Counted from the stretch's first letter, positions 42,818 through 53,102 are shown. The stretch: DNA of 59,783 nucleotides from Actinacidiphila oryziradicis (GCF_005047355.1 NZ_SUMC01000051.1:1-59783); one strand, 5' to 3'. Notes: generated by a model from the sequence alone, not told the origin. Translations and numbers: made by a program.

Positions 42818-45800
42818 TCAGCTCTCCGGCAGGTGACCGGTCTGGATGAGCTGGGCGCCGCGGCGCCGGGTGATGAACTGCCCCCGGCCCGGCGGCATCC
42901 GGGTCGCCTTCGTGGAGCCGAAGACCGGGCCCTCGTTCGGGTCGCCCGACAGGACGACGCCCTGGGCGCCGAGCTCCTTGATCCGGGTGAGCACCGGCTC
43001 GAAGGACGACCGGGAGGCGCCGGAGGTGCTGCGCGCCAGGACGATGCGCAGACCGAGGTCGCGCGCGAAGGGCAGGTACTCCATCAGCACCGACACCGGG
43101 TTGCCCATGGAGGTGGCGACCAGGTCGTAGTCGTCGATGAAGATGAAGGCGTCCGGCTCGGAGTACCAGCTGCGGTTGCGCAGCTGGTCGGGTGTGACGT
43201 CGGAGCCGGGCATACGGCGGCTCATGGAGCCGGCGAGCGATTCCATGACCTCCTGGAGCTGCGGCCCGGAGGCGCAGTACTTGTACATATGGCTCTCGGG
43301 GACCTGGCCGAGCAGGGCGCGGCGGAAGTCGGAGACCACGAAGAGCGCCTTGCCCGGCGCGTAGCGCTCGCTGACCTGCTTGGCGATCAGCCGGAGCAGT
43401 GAGGACTTGCCGGACTCGCTCTCGCCGTAGATGACGAAGAGCGGGTCCGTCTCGAAGTCGACGAAGACCGGGGAGAGGGTCAGCTCGTCGACGCCGATCG
43501 CGATGCCTCGGTCGGAGAAGTCCCCGCCCTTGGGCAGGTCGTGGGCCGGGAGCATGGTCGGCAGCATACGGACGCGGGGCGCGACGGGGCCGGACCAGTT
43601 GGAGTTGACGCCTGCCACGAGCTGCGCCATGCCGTCGGAGAGGTCCTCGATGCTCGACGAGCCGTCGGTACGGGGGAGGGCGGCGAGGTAGTCGAGCTTG
43701 TCGGGGGACAGGCCGCGGCCGGGCTTGCCCATCGGCACGTTCTCGGCGCGTTTGCGGTCGAACTCGGACTCCATGGCGTCGCCGAGCCGCAGCTCCAGGC
43801 GGCTGAGCACCTGGTCACGCAGCGCCGGCCGCATCTCGGTGTAGCGGGTGGCGGTGATGATGAGGTGGATGCCGAAGCCGAGACCGCGGGTGGCGATGTC
43901 GGTGATGACCGGGTCGAGGAGTTCGTAGTCGGTCTTGAAGGTGGCCCAGCCGTCGATGATCAGGAAGACATCGCCCCAGGGCTGGTCCGGGTAGTGGCCG
44001 GCTGCCCGGCGTTGCCGGAAGGTCCCCATGGAGTCGACGGCGTTGGCCCGGAAGAATTCCTCGCGGGCGCCCAGAATGCCGTGTACCTCGGCGACTGTAC
44101 GACGGACCTTCTCGGCGTCCAGGCGCGAGGCGACCCCGCCCATGTGGGCGAGCCCGTCCAGCGCGAGCATGCCGCCGCCGCCGAAGTCGAGGGCGTAGAA
44201 CTGCACCTCGCGGGGGGTGTGGGTGAGCGCGAAGGACGCCACCATCGTACGGACCAGGGTCGACTTGCCGGACTGCGGACCGCCGACGACGAGCGCGTGG
44301 CCGGAAGCGCCGGACAGGTCGGCGTACATGACGTCACGCCGCTGCTCGAAGGGCTTGTCGACGAGGCCGACCGGGACGGCGAGCTTCCCGGCGGCGGTGA
44401 AGCCGTCGGCGTGCAGGCCGCGCTCGGGACTGACGGTCAGCGGCGGGAGGACCTGGTCGACGCTGAACGGGTCGTCCAGCGGCGGCAGCCACACCTGGTG
44501 GGCGGGCGGCCCCTGGCCCTCCAGGCGCTGCACGATGACATCCAGCACCGTGTCGGAGAGCGCGTCGTCGAGATGGGCACTGCGCGTATCGGCGTCCGGT
44601 TCGGTCTCGGCGAGGATCCGTACCGGCACCGGGGCGGCTGTGAAGAGCACCGGGGAGCGGTCGATCCGGGCGCCGCCCACCGTACGGGCGCCGCCCGACC
44701 GGTAGGTGCCCGACACATACGCGGCCTTGAACTGCACCATTGTCTCGGTGTCGTACTTGAGGATGCCCGCGCCCGGAACATTGGGCAGGTGGTACGCGTC
44801 GGGCACGCCGATCGCGGTACGGGACTCGGCGGCGGAGAAGGTGCGCAGCCCGATGCGATAGGACAAGAATGTGTCCAGCCCGCGGAGCTTGCCCTCCTCC
44901 AGGCGCTGCGAGGCGAGCAGCATGTGCACACCCAGCGAACGGCCGATCCGGCCGATCTGGATGAACATCTCGATGAAGTCGGGCTTGGCGGCGAGCAGCT
45001 CGCTGAACTCGTCGATGATCAGGACGAGCGAGGGCAGCGGGTCGAGGGCAGCGCCGGCCGCCCGCGCCTTCTCGTAGTCGGTGATGTTCGCGTAGTTGCC
45101 GGCCTGGCGCAGCAGCTCCTGGCGGCGGGTCAGCTCACCGGTGATGGAGTCACGCATCCGGTCGACGAGAGTGAGCTCGTCGGCGAGGTTGGTGATGACC
45201 GCCGACACATGCGGCATAGTGCCCATGCCGGTGAAGGTCGCACCGCCCTTGAAGTCGGCGAGTACGAAGTTGAGCGTCTCGGAGGAGTGGGTCACCGCCA
45301 GGCCCAGCACGAGCGTGCGCAGCAGCTCGGACTTGCCGGAACCGGTGGCGCCGACGCAGAGCCCGTGCGGGCCCATGCCCTCCTGCGAAGCTTCTTTGAG
45401 ATCCAGCATGACGGCCTCGCCGGTCTCGCCGAGGCCGATCGGGACGCGGAGGCGCTCATGGAGGGTCCGGGGGCGCCAGGTGCGCGAGACATCCACGCTT
45501 CCGGCGTCGCCTATGCCCATCAGGTCGGTGAAGTCCAGGTTGGCGAGCAGCGGTTCGTCCGCGTCGGCCGCGCCGAGGCGCAGCGGCGCGAGCTGCCGCG
45601 CCAGCGACTCGGCCTGGATCTGCGACAGGACGTCCGGTACGCCGGTGAACACCCCGGTGCCGGCCTCCAGCACCAGCTTGTCCGGGCGGACCTGGATGGA
45701 CAGCGAACCCCGCAGCTCGTCCAGGTCGCCCGGTACGACTTCCAGGATGGTGACGCCCTGCAGCCCCTCGGCCGAGGCGATCACGGAGTCCGCGGGGACG

Positions 45801-46762
45801 CCGCCGCCGTCGAGGACGATGACGACATGCGGCTCGTCCAGCACCGGCTGGCCGTCCCGGTTGAAGCGCGGGCGGTCCTCCAGCTCCTCGGCGAGCAGCT
45901 CCTCCACCTCACCGAGGTCACCGCAGATCAGCCGGCGCGAACCGGCGCCGTCGGACTCCCGGTGCTGGGCGTGCGGCAGCCACTTCGTCCACTCCCAGTC
46001 CGGTACGGCCCCCGGGGCGGCGACCACCGCGATCACCAGGTCCTCCGGGGAGTGCAGCGAGGCCAGCTGGCCGACGATCGACCGGGTCTGGCCGTAGACG
46101 GTGTCCGGGTCGCCGGAGATCGTCACGTGGTAGAAGGACCGCAGGCCCACCGCGAGCGGCAGATTGTCCAACGACCCGTGTGCGGCGAGGAACTGCTGCA
46201 TCGCGTGCGCGGTCAGCGGTTCCAGCTCGTCCACCGGAGCGGTCTCCGGGGCGATCAGCGGGGTGTTCAACTGCTGCGGGCCGAGACCGACCCGGATCTG
46301 TGCGAAATCTTCGTCGGTCGACCGCCGTTCCCACACACGCGAGCCCTCGGTGACCAGCGCCCAGAGCTGTTCGGGCGCCGGGTGCAGGTAATACTGCGCG
46401 TCGCGCTGCTTGTGCGCCGTACGCCTCACCTGACGCCGGATCTGCGCCAGGTACTTGAGGTAGTCGCGGCGGTTCTCCGCCATCTGCCCGGACGGACCCT
46501 GCCGGGAGCGCACGATCTGCGCGATCACCATCGCCACGGTGGAGACGGCCATCAGACCGCCCATGATCTTCATGATGGCCTGAGTGCCCGGCATGAAGAA
46601 GAAGACCACAGAGCTGCCCATCCCCAGCATGGGCAGCAGGTTCATCATCAGCCCGGAATCCTCGCCACGCGGCAGTTCGGGCGGGGTTACCAGCCGTACC
46701 TCCTCACTCGGCACCTCCGGCGGGAAAACCCGCGGCGGGCGCTTGATGACGACAACGCTCAC
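42818..46762 (-). CDS. eccC: Type VII secretion ATPase EccC (single polypeptide, three FtsK/SpoIIIE domains)
   Basis: 1314 residues. Two N-terminal membrane segments (about residues 40-85), then three ATPase domains with Walker A motifs GATGSGKS (471-478), GGPQSGKS (827-834) and GESESGKS (1113-1120). Walker B motifs are LIIDEF (581-586), LIIDGW (934-939; Glu missing, as commonly degenerate) and FIFIDDYD. Energises export and recognises the Y-x-x-x-D/E signals. GTG at 46762, divergent to eccD. Size and unsplit form match other Streptomyces EccC. Confidence 0.96.
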   Translation of the reverse strand: MSVVVIKRPPRVFPPEVPSEEVRLVTPPELPRGEDSGLMMNLLPMLGMGSSVVFFFMPGTQAIMKIMGGLMAVSTVAMVIAQIVRSRQGPSGQMAENRRDYLKYLAQIRRQVRRTAHKQRDAQYYLHPAPEQLWALVTEGSRVWERRSTDEDFAQIRVGLGPQQLNTPLIAPETAPVDELEPLTAHAMQQFLAAHGSLDNLPLAVGLRSFYHVTISGDPDTVYGQTRSIVGQLASLHSPEDLVIAVVAAPGAVPDWEWTKWLPHAQHRESDGAGSRRLICGDLGEVEELLAEELEDRPRFNRDGQPVLDEPHVVIVLDGGGVPADSVIASAEGLQGVTILEVVPGDLDELRGSLSIQVRPDKLVLEAGTGVFTGVPDVLSQIQAESLARQLAPLRLGAADADEPLLANLDFTDLMGIGDAGSVDVSRTWRPRTLHERLRVPIGLGETGEAVMLDLKEASQEGMGPHGLCVGATGSGKSELLRTLVLGLAVTHSSETLNFVLADFKGGATFTGMGTMPHVSAVITNLADELTLVDRMRDSITGELTRRQELLRQAGNYANITDYEKARAAGAALDPLPSLVLIIDEFSELLAAKPDFIEMFIQIGRIGRSLGVHMLLASQRLEEGKLRGLDTFLSYRIGLRTFSAAESRTAIGVPDAYHLPNVPGAGILKYDTETMVQFKAAYVSGTYRSGGARTVGGARIDRSPVLFTAAPVPVRILAETEPDADTRSAHLDDALSDTVLDVIVQRLEGQGPPAHQVWLPPLDDPFSVDQVLPPLTVSPERGLHADGFTAAGKLAVPVGLVDKPFEQRRDVMYADLSGASGHALVVGGPQSGKSTLVRTMVASFALTHTPREVQFYALDFGGGGMLALDGLAHMGGVASRLDAEKVRRTVAEVHGILGAREEFFRANAVDSMGTFRQRRAAGHYPDQPWGDVFLIIDGWATFKTDYELLDPVITDIATRGLGFGIHLIITATRYTEMRPALRDQVLSRLELRLGDAMESEFDRKRAENVPMGKPGRGLSPDKLDYLAALPRTDGSSSIEDLSDGMAQLVAGVNSNWSGPVAPRVRMLPTMLPAHDLPKGGDFSDRGIAIGVDELTLSPVFVDFETDPLFVIYGESESGKSSLLRLIAKQVSERYAPGKALFVVSDFRRALLGQVPESHMYKYCASGPQLQEVMESLAGSMSRRMPGSDVTPDQLRNRSWYSEPDAFIFIDDYDLVATSMGNPVSVLMEYLPFARDLGLRIVLARSTSGASRSSFEPVLTRIKELGAQGVVLSGDPNEGPVFGSTKATRMPPGRGQFITRRRGAQLIQTGHLPES

Positions 46763-47020
46763 CGATGCACCAGTCCTTCACGCAACTCGCAGTTCGGACC
46801 GCCCCCGTTGTGACGGCCCCCCGTAAGCCGCGCGCCGAGAAGGCGCGGGGCTTCTAACGCACATGGCAGGCGCCGATACTACTGGTGACCGCCCGCTGCC
46901 AGGGACGGGCGGGACCAGGGGAGTTGACGCCAAGGGGTAGGGTGACGCTTCGCGGAACGGGGCCCCGCCGCTGAACCAGGAGTGGGCCCACCCACACACC
47001 GGACGAGGGGGAACCGCCAG

Positions 47021-48493
47021 GTGAGCACGGTTTCAGCAACCGGATTCTGCAGGGTCACGGTCGCGGCGCCCAACAGCCGGATAGATGTCGCACTCCCCGA
47101 GGACGTGCCGCTGTCCGATGTGTACCCGGAGATCCTCCGGCTCTCGGGCCAGACCCCGGAGGAAGCCGCGCCGACCGGCTACAACCTGGTCCGCCGGGAC
47201 GGCACCGTTCTCGACGACGGGCTCTCCCTCGCCGAGCACCAGATCCGCGACGGCGAACTGCTGCTCATGCGGCCCTTCGCGGACTCCCTGCCGCCGGCTG
47301 TCTTCGACGATGTCGTGGACGCCGTCGCCGCCGCCGTCGAGACCGACCGCCGCAGCTGGAACGACACTCTGATGCGCGGTGTCGGCCTGACCGCCGGCTT
47401 CGTCCTGCTGGCGCTGATGGCGTTCCTGCTGTGGTTCTCCGAGCCGGTCAAGCACGACATGCACGGGCTCCCCGGCATTCTCGCCGGTGCCGCCGGCCTC
47501 GTCCTGGTCACCCTCGCGTCGGTCCGCGCCCGGGTCTACGACGACCGGTACTCCTCCGTCGCCCTCGGCCTGGCCGCGCTGCCGCTGCTGCTGGTCGCCG
47601 GCTCCGGCATCATGCCGGTCGACGCCGGCGAGGGACCGGGCAGGCTGCACTTCCTCATCGGCTGCGTCACCGTACTGATCGCCGCCGTCCTGCTGGTCAT
47701 GATGCTGCCGCAGGGCGACGCCCCCTTCGTCGCCGCCGCCTTCACAGCCGCCGTGGGCACCATGGCCACCTTCGTGGCCATCCTCACCGACGCTCAGCCG
47801 CGCGAGGCCGCCGGCATCACCGCCGTCGTCATGATCGCAGTGATCGGCTTCCTGCCCGGCTGGTCCGCGCGCTTCGCCCGACTGCCCATCGGCTTCCGCT
47901 CACCGGACCAGATCGCCGGACGCAACCGTGGTGGCGACGGCGACCGGCAGGAGGAGGACCCGGTCGACTTCGAGCGGATCACCAACCAGGCCCGCCGCGG
48001 TCACGAACTCCTCCTCGGTCTCGTCGCGGGCTGCTCCGCCGCGATCGTCGGCTCTGCCGGTGCCGTACTGGGCTTCTCCTCCAGCGGCTGGGCCCAGGCG
48101 CTCGCCCTCACGGTCGGCCTCGCCACGGTGATGCGCGCCCGCCTCTTCCGCTACACGGCGCAGGTCGTCTGCCTCATGGTGGCCGGTGTCATCACCATCG
48201 GCCTCCTCGTCCTCGGGCTCTCCCTCAATCCGCCCCCGGACATCGTCCAGGAGCTCACCGTCAACCACAACGGCTCTCCGCTCGACGTCCGTACCATCTG
48301 GCTCACCGCTGCTGTCGCCCTCGGCGCCACCCTCCTCGTCGCCATCGCCCTCATCGTCCCGAGCAAGGGCGTCACCCCTTTCTGGGGTCGCATGCTCGAC
48401 CTCGCCGACGGCGCGATCCTCCTGGCGCTCATCCCGCTCGCGCTGGCCGTCCTGGACCTGTACGCCGAAGCCCGTGGCATGACCAGCGGCTGA
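47021..48493 (+). CDS. eccD: Type VII secretion system integral membrane protein EccD
   Basis: 490 residues. An N-terminal ubiquitin-like (YukD) domain (CRVTVAAPNSRIDVALPED to about residue 90) is followed by about eleven transmembrane helices (e.g. GLTAGFVLLALMAFLLWF; ILAGAAGLVLVTLASV; AVALGATLLVAIALIV), the EccD pore topology. GTG at 47021 is preceded by GGGGGAA; an earlier ATG at 46982 would extend it without homology. Divergent to eccC across 258 bases. It is the last type VII gene of the window. Confidence 0.93.
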   Translation: MSTVSATGFCRVTVAAPNSRIDVALPEDVPLSDVYPEILRLSGQTPEEAAPTGYNLVRRDGTVLDDGLSLAEHQIRDGELLLMRPFADSLPPAVFDDVVDAVAAAVETDRRSWNDTLMRGVGLTAGFVLLALMAFLLWFSEPVKHDMHGLPGILAGAAGLVLVTLASVRARVYDDRYSSVALGLAALPLLLVAGSGIMPVDAGEGPGRLHFLIGCVTVLIAAVLLVMMLPQGDAPFVAAAFTAAVGTMATFVAILTDAQPREAAGITAVVMIAVIGFLPGWSARFARLPIGFRSPDQIAGRNRGGDGDRQEEDPVDFERITNQARRGHELLLGLVAGCSAAIVGSAGAVLGFSSSGWAQALALTVGLATVMRARLFRYTAQVVCLMVAGVITIGLLVLGLSLNPPPDIVQELTVNHNGSPLDVRTIWLTAAVALGATLLVAIALIVPSKGVTPFWGRMLDLADGAILLALIPLALAVLDLYAEARGMTSG

Positions 48494-48835
48494 CGCTGAG
48501 TGGCAGGCTCCCGGCCCGGGCTGCCCGGCGCCGCAGGGCAGGCGGCGGTCCGCAGCGGCGGCGCCCGCGCCGGAGGTAAGCTGCGCCGCCGGCCGTTCCC
48601 GGCCCGTCCGGCGTTTGAGGACGAGGCCAAGGCGCGGCGCCGGGTCCCGGCGGCAGTCGCGTAAGCCCGCCGGAGCCCGGCATCGTGGTAATCGGGTCCA
48701 GGCCCCGGTGGTACTCTGTGTGACGGCCGTCTACGCATGCGCGCAGCGCGCCCGCACCGCCTTCCGAGTAGTCGAAGTTCCCTCTGTGATCCAGACCAGG
48801 GGCGCTCGGAGGCAATCCGACACCAAGGAGTCCGT
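48494..48835. promoter_or_regulatory. Intergenic region eccD - rpsO
   Basis: 342 bases with no gene. It contains GTCCGGCGTTTGAGGAC (48606-48622), a partly palindromic motif that recurs in many Streptomyces intergenic regions, and further on the rpsO promoter and leader. The stretch from about 48730 to the start is GC-rich and likely structured; S15 is often autoregulated, but no specific pseudoknot could be made out. Confidence 0.45.
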
Positions 48836-49123
48836 ATGCCGCTCGATGCCGCAACGAAGAAGCAGATCATCGCCGAGTTCGGTACCAAGGAGGGCGACAC
48901 CGGCTCCCCCGAGGTCCAGGTCGCAATGCTCTCGCGCCGGATCTCGGACCTCACCGAGCACCTGAAGCTCCACAAGCACGACCACCACTCCCGCCGGGGT
49001 CTGCTGATCCTGGTCGGCCAGCGCCGTCGTCTGCTGCAGTACCTGGCCAAGAAGGACATCACGCGCTTCCGTGAGCTGCGCGAGCGGCTCGGCATCCGCG
49101 CCGGTGCCGCAGGCGTCCGCTAA
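48836..49123 (+). CDS. rpsO: 30S ribosomal protein S15
   Basis: 95 residues. MPLDAATKKQIIAEFGTKEG, GDTGSPEVQVAML and HKHDHHSRRGLL, with RRRLLQYLAKKDITRF, are diagnostic of S15. CAAGGAG precedes the ATG at 48836. It lies upstream of pnp, as in most bacteria; in S. coelicolor the rpsO-pnp transcript is processed by RNase III. Confidence 0.98.
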   Translation: MPLDAATKKQIIAEFGTKEGDTGSPEVQVAMLSRRISDLTEHLKLHKHDHHSRRGLLILVGQRRRLLQYLAKKDITRFRELRERLGIRAGAAGVR

Positions 49124-49479
49124 GAAGCCACACAAGGGGAGCGGTTCCTGCGATGGGGCCGCTCCCTTCGCCATATACAGCCCGGTACAGCTGCCGCACC
49201 GGCACCCCGCTGGATCCGCTACACCTTGTACACCAGATGATCCGCTTGCGCAGGACGTGCGCAGAAGCTGCGTAGTCTGGTCCAATAACGCCATAGAGCA
49301 TGAGTGAGGCGCGTCGCCCTTCAACCTCTGACGCCTCCAGAGCCGGTCCTCGGTAGTGGTCCCCGGGAGAACGAGTCCCCCGGTGGCTTCGATCGAAGAC
49401 CGGCCCGGCGGGAGCGACGCACCTCCACCGATGGCCCCACGGGAAACGCCCGGGGGCATGGAAGAGGAGAAACCCCATA
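49124..49479. promoter_or_regulatory. rpsO-pnp intergenic region
   Basis: 356 bases containing the post-rpsO hairpin (49137-49166) and the pnp leader. Two AT-rich patches (about 49205-49240 and 49285-49300) could hold pnp promoters, consistent with the separate pnp promoters known in S. coelicolor. The remainder has no gene. Confidence 0.5.
49137..49166 (+). terminator. Hairpin after rpsO, probable RNase III site
   Basis: GGGAGCGGTTCC (49137-49148) pairs with GGGGCCGCTCCC (49155-49166) with two wobble pairs and a 6-base loop, 13 bases after the stop. In S. coelicolor the equivalent rpsO-pnp hairpin attenuates readthrough and is cut by RNase III. Confidence 0.7.
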
Positions 49480-51708
49480 GTGGAGAACGAGACCCACTAC
49501 GCCGAAGCCGTGATCGACAACGGCGCCTTCGGCACCCGTACCATCCGTTTCGAGACGGGCCGTCTGGCCCGTCAGGCCGCCGGCTCCGCCGTCGCCTACC
49601 TGGACGACGACACCATGGTGCTGTCGGCCACCACAGCCTCAAAGCACCCGAAGGACCAGCTCGACTTCTTCCCCCTCACGGTGGACGTCGAGGAGCGCAT
49701 GTACGCGGCCGGCCGCATCCCCGGCTCGTTCTTCCGCCGCGAGGGCCGCCCGTCCGAGGACGCCATCCTCACCTGCCGCCTGATCGACCGCCCGCTGCGC
49801 CCGTCCTTCGCCAAGGGCCTGCGCAACGAGATCCAGGTCGTCGCGACGATCATGGCGCTCAACCCGGACCACCTGTACGACGTGGTCGCGATCAACGCCG
49901 CCTCCGCCTCCACGCAGCTGGCCGGCCTGCCGTTCTCCGGCCCGATCGGCGGCGTCCGCGTCGCGCTGATCAGCGGCCAGTGGGTGGCCTTCCCGACCCA
50001 CAGCGAGCTGGAGAGCGCCGTCTTCGACATGGTCGTCGCCGGCCGTGTCCTGGACGACGGCGACGTCGCGATCATGATGGTCGAGGCCGAAGCCACCGCC
50101 AGGACCATCAAGCTGGTCGAGGGCGGCGCCGAGGCGCCGACCGAGGAGGTCGTGGCCGCTGGCCTCGAAGCCGCCAAGCCGTTCATCAAGGTGCTGGTCA
50201 AGGCCCAGGCCGACCTCGCCGCGAAGGCCGCCAAGCCGACCGCCGACTTCCCGCGCTTCCTGGACTACCAGGAGGACGTGTTCGAGGCGCTCGAGGCCTC
50301 CGTCACCGACGAGCTCAAGCAGGCGCTGACCATCCCCGGCAAGCAGGCCCGCGAGGCCGAGCTGGACCGGGTCAAGGCGCTGGCCGCCGAGAAGCTGCTC
50401 CCGCAGTTCGAGGGCCGCGAGAAGGAAATCTCGGCGGCGTACCGCTCGCTGACCAAGAAGCTGGTCCGCGAGCGCGTCATCAAGGACAAGATCCGCATCG
50501 ACGGCCGTGGCGTCACGGACATCCGTACGCTCGCCGCCGAGGTGGAGGCGATCCCGCGCGTGCACGGTTCGGCGCTGTTCGAGCGTGGCGAGACCCAGAT
50601 CCTGGGCGTCACCACCCTCAACATGCTCCGTATGGAGCAGCAGCTCGACACGCTGGCGCCCGAGACGCGCAAGCGCTACATGCACAACTACAACTTCCCG
50701 CCGTACTCCGTCGGTGAGACCGGCCGCGTGGGCTCGCCCAAGCGCCGCGAGATCGGCCACGGTGCGCTCGCCGAGCGGGCGATCCTCCCGGTCCTGCCGA
50801 CCCGCGAGGAGTTCCCGTACGCCATCCGCCAGGTCTCCGAGGCGCTCGGCTCCAACGGCTCGACGTCCATGGGCTCGGTCTGCGCCTCCACGATGTCGCT
50901 GCTGAACGCCGGTGTGCCGCTCAAGGCCCCGGTCGCCGGTATCGCCATGGGCCTGATCTCCCAGGAGATCGAGGGCGAGACGCACTATGTCGCGCTGACC
51001 GACATCCTCGGCGCCGAGGACGCGTTCGGCGACATGGACTTCAAGGTCGCCGGTACGAAGAACTTCGTCACCGCGCTGCAGCTGGACACCAAGCTCGACG
51101 GCATCCCGGCCTCGGTCCTGGCCGCCGCCCTCAAGCAGGCCCGCGACGCCCGGCTGCACATCCTCGACGTGATGATGGAGGCGATCGACACTCCGGACGA
51201 GATGTCGCCGAACGCCCCGCGCATCATCACCGTCAAGATCCCGGTGGACAAGATCGGTGAGGTCATCGGCCCCAAGGGCAAGATGATCAACCAGATCCAG
51301 GAGGACACCGGCGCCGAGATCACCATCGAGGACGACGGCACCATCTACATCGGTGCGGCCGACGGCCCGGCTGCCGAGGCCGCCCGCGCGATCATCAACG
51401 GCATCGCCAACCCGACGATGCCCGAGGTCGGCGAGCGCTACCTGGGCACGGTCGTGAAGACGACGACGTTCGGCGCCTTCGTCTCGCTGCTCCCGGGCAA
51501 GGACGGCCTGCTTCATATCTCGCAGATCCGCAAGCTGGCCGGCGGCAAGCGAGTCGAGAACGTCGAGGATGTTCTCGCCGTGGGCTCCAAGGTCCAGGTC
51601 GAGATCGCCGAGATCGACCAGCGCGGCAAGCTCTCGCTGATTCCGGTCATCGAGGGCGAAGAGTCCGACAGCGGCTCCGCCACCGACAAGGACGAGCCGA
51701 ACTCGTGA
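49480..51708 (+). CDS. pnp: Polyribonucleotide nucleotidyltransferase (PNPase)
   Basis: 742 residues. Two RNase PH domains (with RTIRFETGRLARQAAGSAVAYL near the start; ITSMGSVCASTMSLLNAG in the second, shown as SMGSVCASTMSLLNAG), KH domain with GPKGK (about residue 597) and S1 domain near LLPGKDGLLHISQIRK. In actinobacteria PNPase also acts as poly(A)-like polymerase and ppGpp synthetase-related regulator target. GTG at 49480 after GAAGAGGAG. Its stop overlaps the GTG of the peptidase gene (GTGA). Confidence 0.97.
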   Translation: MENETHYAEAVIDNGAFGTRTIRFETGRLARQAAGSAVAYLDDDTMVLSATTASKHPKDQLDFFPLTVDVEERMYAAGRIPGSFFRREGRPSEDAILTCRLIDRPLRPSFAKGLRNEIQVVATIMALNPDHLYDVVAINAASASTQLAGLPFSGPIGGVRVALISGQWVAFPTHSELESAVFDMVVAGRVLDDGDVAIMMVEAEATARTIKLVEGGAEAPTEEVVAAGLEAAKPFIKVLVKAQADLAAKAAKPTADFPRFLDYQEDVFEALEASVTDELKQALTIPGKQAREAELDRVKALAAEKLLPQFEGREKEISAAYRSLTKKLVRERVIKDKIRIDGRGVTDIRTLAAEVEAIPRVHGSALFERGETQILGVTTLNMLRMEQQLDTLAPETRKRYMHNYNFPPYSVGETGRVGSPKRREIGHGALAERAILPVLPTREEFPYAIRQVSEALGSNGSTSMGSVCASTMSLLNAGVPLKAPVAGIAMGLISQEIEGETHYVALTDILGAEDAFGDMDFKVAGTKNFVTALQLDTKLDGIPASVLAAALKQARDARLHILDVMMEAIDTPDEMSPNAPRIITVKIPVDKIGEVIGPKGKMINQIQEDTGAEITIEDDGTIYIGAADGPAAEAARAIINGIANPTMPEVGERYLGTVVKTTTFGAFVSLLPGKDGLLHISQIRKLAGGKRVENVEDVLAVGSKVQVEIAEIDQRGKLSLIPVIEGEESDSGSATDKDEPNS

Positions 51709-53084
51709 CCTCACGCTCAACCCGTGAGACGGCCCGCCCCTCCACCAAGGGGCGGGCCGTCCGCACGCAGACTGTCCTGCCCGGCACCGTCGACGGCATC
51801 GGCACGGTGCGCCGCAGCGTCCTCCCCGGCGGCCTCCGCGTCGTCACCGAGACCCTGCCGACCGTACGCTCCGCGACCTTCGGCATCTGGGTCGGCGTCG
51901 GCTCCCGCGATGAGACCCCGGTCCTCAACGGCGCCACGCACTACCTGGAGCACCTGCTCTTCAAGGGCACCGATCGGCGCAGCGCCCTCGACATCTCCTC
52001 CTCCATCGACGCGGTGGGCGGCGAGATGAACGCCTTCACCGCCAAGGAGTACACCTGCTACTACGCACGTGTGCTCGACACCGACCTGCCGCTCGCGATC
52101 GACGTCGTCAGCGACATGCTCACCGGCTCGCTCATCCGGCAGGAGGACATCGACGCCGAGCGCGGAGTCGTCCTCGAAGAGATCGCCATGACCGAGGACG
52201 ACCCCGGCGACCAGGTCCACGACCTCTTCGCCACCGCCCTCCTCGGCGACTCCCCGCTGGGCCGCCCGGTGCTGGGCACCGTCGACACCATCAACGCCCT
52301 CACCCGTGACCAGGTCTCGCGCTTCTACCGCAAGCACTACGACCCGACGCGTCTCGTCGTCGCCGCAGCCGGCAACCTCGACCACGCCGCCGTCGTACGA
52401 CAGGTCCGCGAGGCCTTCGACCAGGCCGGCGCCCTCCGGGTCCCGGACGCCGACCCCCGCGCCCCGCGGTCCGGCGCCCGCTCCATACGCGCCGCCGGCC
52501 GGGTCGAGCTGCTGGAGCGCCGCACCGAGCAGGCCCATGTCGTCCTCGGCATGCCCGGCCTCTCACGGCACGACGACCGCCGCTGGGCGCTCGGCGTGCT
52601 GAACACCGCACTGGGCGGCGGGATGAGCTCCCGGCTCTTCCAGGAAGTGCGCGAGAAGCGCGGCCTGGCCTACTCGGTGTACTCGTACACCTCCTCGTTC
52701 GCCGACTGCGGCCTCTTCGGCGTCTATGCCGGCTGCCAGCCGCGGCGCGTCCATGAAGTGCTCAAGATCTGCCGCGACGAGCTTCAGCAGGTCGCTGAGC
52801 ACGGCCTGGCCGACGAGGAGCTGCACCGCGCCATCGGCCAGTTCTCCGGTTCCACGGTGCTCAGCCTGGAGGACACCGGCGCGCTCATGAACCGCATCGG
52901 CAAGAGCGAGCTCTGCTGGGGGGAGCAGCTGTCCGTCGACGCCACCCTTGAGCGCATCGCCGCCGTCACCCCGGACGAAGTGCGCGCGGTAGCCCGCGAT
53001 GTACTGGGACAGCGTCCGTCGCTGGCCGTCATCGGGCCCCTGAAGGACAAGCAGGCCGCCCGGCTGCAGGAATCCGTCGCCTAA
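51705..53084 (+). CDS. M16-family zinc metallopeptidase
   Basis: 459 residues. The zinc site HYLEHLLFKGT (HxxEH, about residues 80-90) with the further Glu in ERGVVLEEIAM is intact; the inverse motif is the one used by pitrilysin-type peptidases. The C-terminal half is the usual inactive M16 half (GGGMSSRLFQEVREKRGLAYS). GTG at 51705 overlaps pnp. Function of this pnp-coupled M16 peptidase is not established; it is conserved in Streptomyces in this position. Confidence 0.93.
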   Translation: MTSRSTRETARPSTKGRAVRTQTVLPGTVDGIGTVRRSVLPGGLRVVTETLPTVRSATFGIWVGVGSRDETPVLNGATHYLEHLLFKGTDRRSALDISSSIDAVGGEMNAFTAKEYTCYYARVLDTDLPLAIDVVSDMLTGSLIRQEDIDAERGVVLEEIAMTEDDPGDQVHDLFATALLGDSPLGRPVLGTVDTINALTRDQVSRFYRKHYDPTRLVVAAAGNLDHAAVVRQVREAFDQAGALRVPDADPRAPRSGARSIRAAGRVELLERRTEQAHVVLGMPGLSRHDDRRWALGVLNTALGGGMSSRLFQEVREKRGLAYSVYSYTSSFADCGLFGVYAGCQPRRVHEVLKICRDELQQVAEHGLADEELHRAIGQFSGSTVLSLEDTGALMNRIGKSELCWGEQLSVDATLERIAAVTPDEVRAVARDVLGQRPSLAVIGPLKDKQAARLQESVA

Positions 53085-53102
53085 CCGAAAGAAGTTCGTA
53101 CG

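Noticed and set aside
43541..46813. A 1090-codon open frame on the plus strand opposite eccC
   Set aside because: EccC on the minus strand has three Walker A sites and full-length homology; the plus frame is Gly/Ala/Arg-rich with no motif.
49639..51720. Long minus-strand frame opposite pnp
   Set aside because: PNPase is certain on the plus strand; the antisense protein has Leu/Gly/Asp-rich shadow composition.
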